Assembly: GCA_038277395.1 (NCBI GenBank) | Contig: CM076197.1 | Coordinates: 98,177,442 to 98,241,441 of the forward strand | DNA length: 64,000 bases | Origin: Dryocosmus kuriphilus | Lineage: Eukaryota; Arthropoda; Insecta; Hymenoptera; Cynipidae | Reading direction: 5' to 3' | In this document: positions 58,095 to 64,000 of the stretch, piece after piece | Numbering within the stretch: the stretch's first letter is position 1 | How the letters are laid out: each line of letters opens with the position of its first letter | The notes under the pieces: generated by a model | The model's input: only the letters and a program-made list of their open reading frames with translations | Told to the model about the DNA's origin: nothing | The model's database searches: none | Position numbers and translations under genes: made by a program

Positions 58095-61000
58095 AAAATT
58101 AACTTAAAATCTTTGAAATTCTCTTATATTTTGAGCTTTTTGAAATACCTTAAAATCTTTAGAAACCTTCTAAATCTTCTGCAATTCCTTGAAATATTTA
58201 CATCCGTAAACATCCCTAGAAATCTCTTCGAAACTTTAAGAATACGGAAAAAATTTAAAATTCCTTCGAGTTTTTAAAAACCCTACAAAATTCTTTAAAA
58301 TCCCTTGAAATACTTGAAATATTTCACTTTCTTCTGAAATCTCTTGAAGTCTTTTTGAATCACTTTAAATCAATAATACCCTTGAAAATCATGTGAAATC
58401 CCTTAAATCTTGTAAATTTCCTTTAAAATTTTTGAGATTTACATTTATTCACACTTTTATCATCTATCGGTATCCTATAAAATTCCCTATTCTAGTGAAA
58501 TCCTTTAAAATACCTTGTAAAAAATCCTCTAAAATCTTTGAAATTCTCTCATATTTTTTGCTTTTGAAATCCTTTAAAATCTTTAGAAACCTGCAAATCT
58601 TCTGAAATCCGTTAAAATTTTTTACATCTGCAAACATTCCTAGAAATTTCTTAGAATCTTTGAAAGTACGAAAAAAAATGTAAGTCCCTTCCAATTCTTA
58701 AAAGTCCTACAAAATTCTTTAGAATCCCTTGAAATCGTTAGAAGTCACTTGAAATATTTCAATTTCTTTTGAAATTTCTTGAAATCTTTTAAAATAATTT
58801 TAAGTTAATAAAACCCTTGAAAATCCTACGAAATCCTTTAAGTCTTGTAAAATTCCTTCAAAATTTCTGAGGCTTGGATTTATTAAAAATCTTGTTTCTT
58901 TGAAGTTCTTCAAATTCCCATGAATTTTTTTAAATTCCTTTCAAAAATTTGATATCCTCGGAGATTCCATAAAATTCCTTGATCCTGTGAAATCCTTTGA
59001 AATCCCGTGTAAAAAATTCCCTTAAAATCTTTGAAATTATCTTATATTTTGTGCTTTTTGAAATGCTTTAAAATCTTTAGAAACCTGTAAATCTACTGAA
59101 ATTCCCTGAGATTTTTCACATCCGTAAACATCCCTAGAAATCTCTTAGAATCTTTCAAAATATTACAAAATCTTTTTAAATTCCTTCCAATTTTTAAAAA
59201 GTCCTAAGAAATTCTCTAGAATCCCTTGAAATCGTTAGAAATGACTTGAAGTATTTCAATTTCTTTTGAAATCCCTTGAAATATTTTTAAATCCCTTTAA
59301 ACCAATGACACCCTTGAAAATCGTATGAAATCCTTTAAATATTGTAAAATTCCTTTAAAATTTTTGAGACTTGGATTTATTAAAAATCTTTTTTCTTTGA
59401 AATCCTTCAAATTTCCGTGAAATTTGTTTAATTCCTTTTCAACTCTGAGATCCATGGGGATCCTATAAAATTCCTTGATCTTGTGGAATCCTTTGAAATC
59501 CCTGGTAAAAAATTTCTCTAAAATCGTTAAAATTCTCTTATACTTTGTGTTTTTTTAAATCCCTTAAAATCTATAGAAACCTGTAAATATTCTGATTCCT
59601 TGAAATTTTTTACATCCCTAGCAATCTCTTAGAATCTTTTTAAATACTGCAAAATGTTTTCAATTTCCTTCGAATTTTTAAAAATCCTACAAAATTCTTT
59701 AAGGTCCCTTGAAATACTTAGAAATCACTTGAAATATTTAATTTTCTTCTGAAATCTCTTGATAAAATCTCTTTTTAAATCACTTTAAATCAATAATACC
59801 CTTGAAAATCCTATGAAAACCCTTAAATCCTGCAAGTTTCTTTGAAATTTCCGTGAATTTTTTAAAATTCCTTTTAAATCTTTATGATCTATGGGAATCC
59901 TATAAAATTCCTTTTATCTCGTGAAATCCTTTGAAATCCTTTTTTTAAAAAATCCTCTAAAATCTTTGAAATTCGCTGATATTTTTTGCTTTTGAAATCC
60001 CCTAAAGTTTTTAGAAACCTGTCAATCTTCTGAAATTCGTTGAAATTTTTTACATCAGTAAACTTCCCTAGAAATTTCTTAGAATCTTTAAAAGTACGAA
60101 AAAAAATTTTAATCCCTTGAAATTTTTAAAAGTCCTACAAAATTCTTTAGAATCCCTTGAAATCGTTAGAAGTCACTTGAAATATTTCAATTTCATTTGA
60201 AATCTCTTGAAATCTTGTTAAATAATTTTAAATTAATAAAACCCTTGAAAATCCTACGAAATCCTTTAAATATTTTAAAATTCCCTTAAAATTTTTGACG
60301 TTTGGATTTATTAAAAATCCTGTTTCTTTGAAATCCTTCAAATTTCCATGAATTTTTTTAATTCCTTTTAAACTTTGATATCCTCGGAAACTCTATAAGA
60401 TTCCTTGATCCTGTGAAATCCTTTGAAATCCCGTGTAAAAAATTCACTTAAAATCTTTGAAATTCTCTTATATTTTGAGCTTTTTGAAATACCTTAAAAT
60501 CTTTAGAAACCTTCTAAATCTTCTGCAATTCCTTGAAATATTTACATCCGTAAACATCCCTAGAAATCTCTTCGAAACTTTAAGAATACGGAAAAAATTT
60601 AAAATTCCTTCGAGTTTTTAAAAACCCTACAAAATTCTTTAAAATACCTTGAAATACTTGAAATATTTCACTTTCTTCTGAAATCTCTTGAAGTCTTTTT
60701 GAATCACTTTAAATCAATAATACCCTTGAAAATCATGTGAAATCCCTTAAATCTTGTAAATTTCCTTTAAAATTTTTGAGATTTACATTTATTCACACTT
60801 TTATCATCTATCGGTATCCTATAAAATTCCCTATTCTAGTGAAATCCTTTAAAATACCTTGTAAAAAATCCTCTAAAATCTTTGAAATTCTCTCATATTT
60901 TTTGCTTTTGAAATCCTTTAAAATCTTTAGAAACCTGCAAATCTTCTGAAATCCGTTAAAATTTTTTACATCTGCAAACATTCCTAGAAATTTCTTAGAA

Positions 61001-64000
61001 TCTTTGAAAGTACGAAAAAAAATGTAAGTCCCTTCCAATTCTTAAAAGTCCTACAAAATTCTTTAGAATCCCTTGAAATCGTTAGAAGTCACTTGAAATA
61101 TTTCAATTTCTTTTGAAATTTCTTGAAATCTTTTAAAATAATTTTAAGTTAATAAAACCCTTGAAAATCCTACGAAATCCTTTAAGTCTTGTAAAATTCC
61201 TTCAAAATTTCTGAGGCTTGGATTTATTAAAAATCTTGTTTCTTTGAAGTTCTTCAAATTCCCATGAATTTTTTTAAATTCCTTTCAAAATTTGATATCC
61301 TCGGAGATTCCATAAAATTCCTTGATCCTGTGAAATCCTTTGAAATCCCGTGTAAAAAATTCCCTTAAAATCTTTGAAATTATCTTATATTTTGTGCTTT
61401 TTGAAATGCTTTAAAATCTTTAGAAACCTGTAAATCTACTGAAATTCCCTGAGATTTTTCACATCCGTAAACATCCCTAGAAATCTCTTAGAATCTTTCA
61501 AAATATTACAAAATCTTTTTAAATTCCTTCCAATTTTTAAAAAGTCCTAAGAAATTCTCTAGAATCCCTTGAAATCGTTAGAAATGACTTGAAGTATTTC
61601 AATTTCTTTTGAAATCCCTTGAAATATTTTTAAATCCCTTTAAACCAATGACACCCTTGAAAATCGTATGAAATCCTTTAAATATTGTAAAATTCCTTTA
61701 AAATTTTTGAGACTTGGATTTATTAAAAATCTTTTTTCTTTGAAATCCTTCAAATTTCCGTGAAATTTGTTTAATTCCTTTTCAACTCTGAGATCCATGG
61801 GGATCCTATAAAATTCCTTGATCTTGTGGAATCCTTTGAAATCCCTGGTAAAAAATTTCTCTAAAATCGTTAAAATTCTCTTATACTTTGTGTTTTTTTA
61901 AATCCCTTAAAATCTATAGAAACCTGTAAATATTCTGATTCCTTGAAATTTTTTACATCCCTAGCAATCTCTTAGAATCTTTTTAAATACTGCAAAATGT
62001 TTTCAATTTCCTTCGAATTTTTAAAAATCCTACAAAATTCTTTAAGGTCCCTTGAAATACTTAGAAATCACTTGAAATATTTAATTTTCTTCTGAAATCT
62101 CTTGATAAAATCTCTTTTTAAATCACTTTAAATCAATAATACCCTTGAAAATCCTATGAAAACCCTTAAATCCTGCAAGTTTCTTTGAAATTTCCGTGAA
62201 TTTTTTAAAATTCCTTTTAAATCTTTATGATCTATGGGAATCCTATAAAATTCCTTTTATCTCGTGAAATCCTTTGAAATCCTTTTTAAAAAATCCTCTA
62301 AAATCTTTGAAATTCGCTGATATTTTTTGCTTTTGAAATCCCCTAAAGTTTTTAGAAACCTGTCAATCTTCTGAAATTCGTTGAAATTTTTTACATCAGT
62401 AAACTTCCCTAGAAATTTCTTAGAATCTTTAAAAGTACGAAAAAAAATTTTTAATCCCTTGAAATTTTTAAAAGTCCTACAAAATTCTTTAGAATCCCTT
62501 GAAATCGTTAGAAGTCACTTGAAATATTTCAATTTCATTTGAAATCTCTTGAAATCTTGTTAAATAATTTTAAATTAATAAAACCCTTGAAAATCCTACG
62601 AAATCCTTTAAATATTTTAAAATTCCCTTAAAATTTTTGACGTTTGGATTTATTAAAAATCCTGTTTCTTTGAAATCCTTCAAATTTCCATGAATTTTTT
62701 TAATTCCTTTTAAACTTTGATATCCTCGGAAACTCTATAAGATTCCTTGATCCTGTGAAATCCTTTGAAATCCCGTGTAAAAAATTCACTTAAAATCTTT
62801 GAAATTCTCTTATATTTTGAGCTTTTTGAAATACCTTAAAATCTTTAGAAACCTTCTAAATCTTCTGCAATTCCTTGAAATATTTACATCCGTAAACATC
62901 CCTAGAAATCTCTTCGAAACTTTAAGAATACGGAAAAAATTTAAAATTCCTTCGAGTTTTTAAAAACCCTACAAAATTCTTTAAAATACCTTGAAATACT
63001 TGAAATATTTCACTTTCTTCTGAAATCTCTTGAAGTCTTTTTGAATCACTTTAAATCAATAATACCCTTGAAAATCATGTGAAATCCCTTAAATCTTGTA
63101 AATTTCCTTTAAAATTTTTGAGATTTACATTTATTCACACTTTTATCATCTATCGGTATCCTATAAAATTCCCTATTCTAGTGAAATCCTTTAAAATACC
63201 TTGTAAAAAATCCTCTAAAATCTTTGAAATTCTCTCATATTTTTTGCTTTTGAAATCCTTTAAAATCTTTAGAAACCTGCAAATCTTCTGAAATCCGTTA
63301 AAATTTTTTACATCTGCAAACATTCCTAGAAATTTCTTAGAATCTTTGAAAGTACGAAAAAAAAATGTAAGTCCCTTCCAATTCTTAAAAGTCCTACAAA
63401 ATTCTTTAGAATCCCTTGAAATCGTTAGAAGTCACTTGAAATATTTCAATTTCTTTTGAAATTTCTTGAAATCTTTTAAAATAATTTTAAGTTAATAAAA
63501 CCCTTGAAAATCCTACGAAATCCTTTAAGTCTTGTAAAATTCCTTCAAAATTTCTGAGGCTTGGATTTATTAAAAATCTTGTTTCTTTGAAGTTCTTCAA
63601 ATTCCCATGAATTTTTTTAAATTCCTTTCAAAATTTGATATCCTCGGAGATTCCATAAAATTCCTTGATCCTGTGAAATCCTTTGAAATCCCGTGTAAAA
63701 AATTCCCTTAAAATCTTTGAAATTATCTTATATTTTGTGCTTTTTGAAATGCTTTAAAATCTTTAGAAACCTGTAAATCTACTGAAATTCCCTGAGATTT
63801 TTCACATCCGTAAACATCCCTAGAAATCTCTTAGAATCTTTCAAAATATTACAAAATCTTTTTAAATTCCTTCCAATTTTTAAAAAGTCCTAAGAAATTC
63901 TCTAGAATCCCTTGAAATCGTTAGAAATGACTTGAAGTATTTCAATTTCTTTTGAAATCCCTTGAAATATTTTTAAATCCCTTTAAACCAATGACACCCT
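58095..64000 (+). repeat. 2.34-kb higher-order repeat, two and a half copies, continuing past the window
   Basis: Copies run from about 58095, 60439 and 62781; matching points such as AAATCATGTGAAATCCC at 58386, 60730 and 63072 are 2,344 and 2,342 bp apart. Each unit comprises five diverged monomers of about 425-495 bp. Copies 1 to 3 are almost identical, differing mostly in homopolymer lengths (for example near 59940 and 62285). The recurring 70-codon frames at 58393, 60737 and 63079 are repeat shadows. Confidence 0.95.

Noticed and set aside
58393..58605. 70-codon frame repeated three times
   Set aside because: Its recurrence follows the 2.34-kb repeat; low-complexity Lys/Phe/Ile translation without a domain.

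Overview
The window is eukaryotic repeat-rich DNA, most likely from an insect: it is AT-rich, has no operons and no intact cellular gene I can recognise, and carries decayed Penelope-like (PLE) retroelements with GIY-YIG endonuclease domains, D34D mariner and D34E Tc1-like DNA transposons, and long satellite arrays. It looks like heterochromatin or a transposon graveyard. No species can be named from the sequence alone.

Layout. 1-2.0 kb: a minus-strand PLE remnant whose coding piece sits between ~200-bp inverted arms. 2.0-2.9 kb: an unclassified, less AT-rich stretch. 2,893-14,359: a large foldback-like element with related inverted ends and a possible 7-bp target duplication. Its interior is dominated by ~592-bp units, each made of three ~139-bp subrepeats plus a ~173-bp unique part; after a 22-C run and a short centre, one unit appears inverted. 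14.4-16.5 kb: three degenerate ~630-740-bp tandem units. 16.5-35.7 kb: about 45 copies of a 428-bp satellite with recurring 4-5-monomer variant order. 36.6-42.1 kb: a minus-strand PLE (N-terminal region, RT with YVDD, GIY-YIG) cut by a TA-flanked tail-to-tail pair of mariners. 42.2-43.5 kb: a Tc1-like element. 44.2-51.8 kb: a 7.6-kb structure bounded by ~630-bp inverted PLE ends, holding short repeats, five tRNA-like genes in an inverted tandem array, a MITE-like element and scrambled PLE coding pieces. 53.4-54.3 kb: a third mariner. 54.3-55.4 kb: an unclassified complex stretch. 55.5-64.0 kb: a tandem array that becomes a clean 2.34-kb higher-order repeat running off the window end.

How the parts relate. 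All protein-coding signals are mobile-element enzymes, all broken. The PLE copies share a hammerhead-ribozyme-like motif in sense orientation downstream of the coding region, as is known for PLEs. Mariners 2 and 3 share one internal deletion and so belong to a non-autonomous lineage that could have been moved by a full-length relative of mariner 1. The most unusual items are the foldback-like satellite-bearing element, the inverted tRNA-like array, the mariner pair acting as one TA-flanked insertion, and the HHR-like motifs. All alignments were made by eye.
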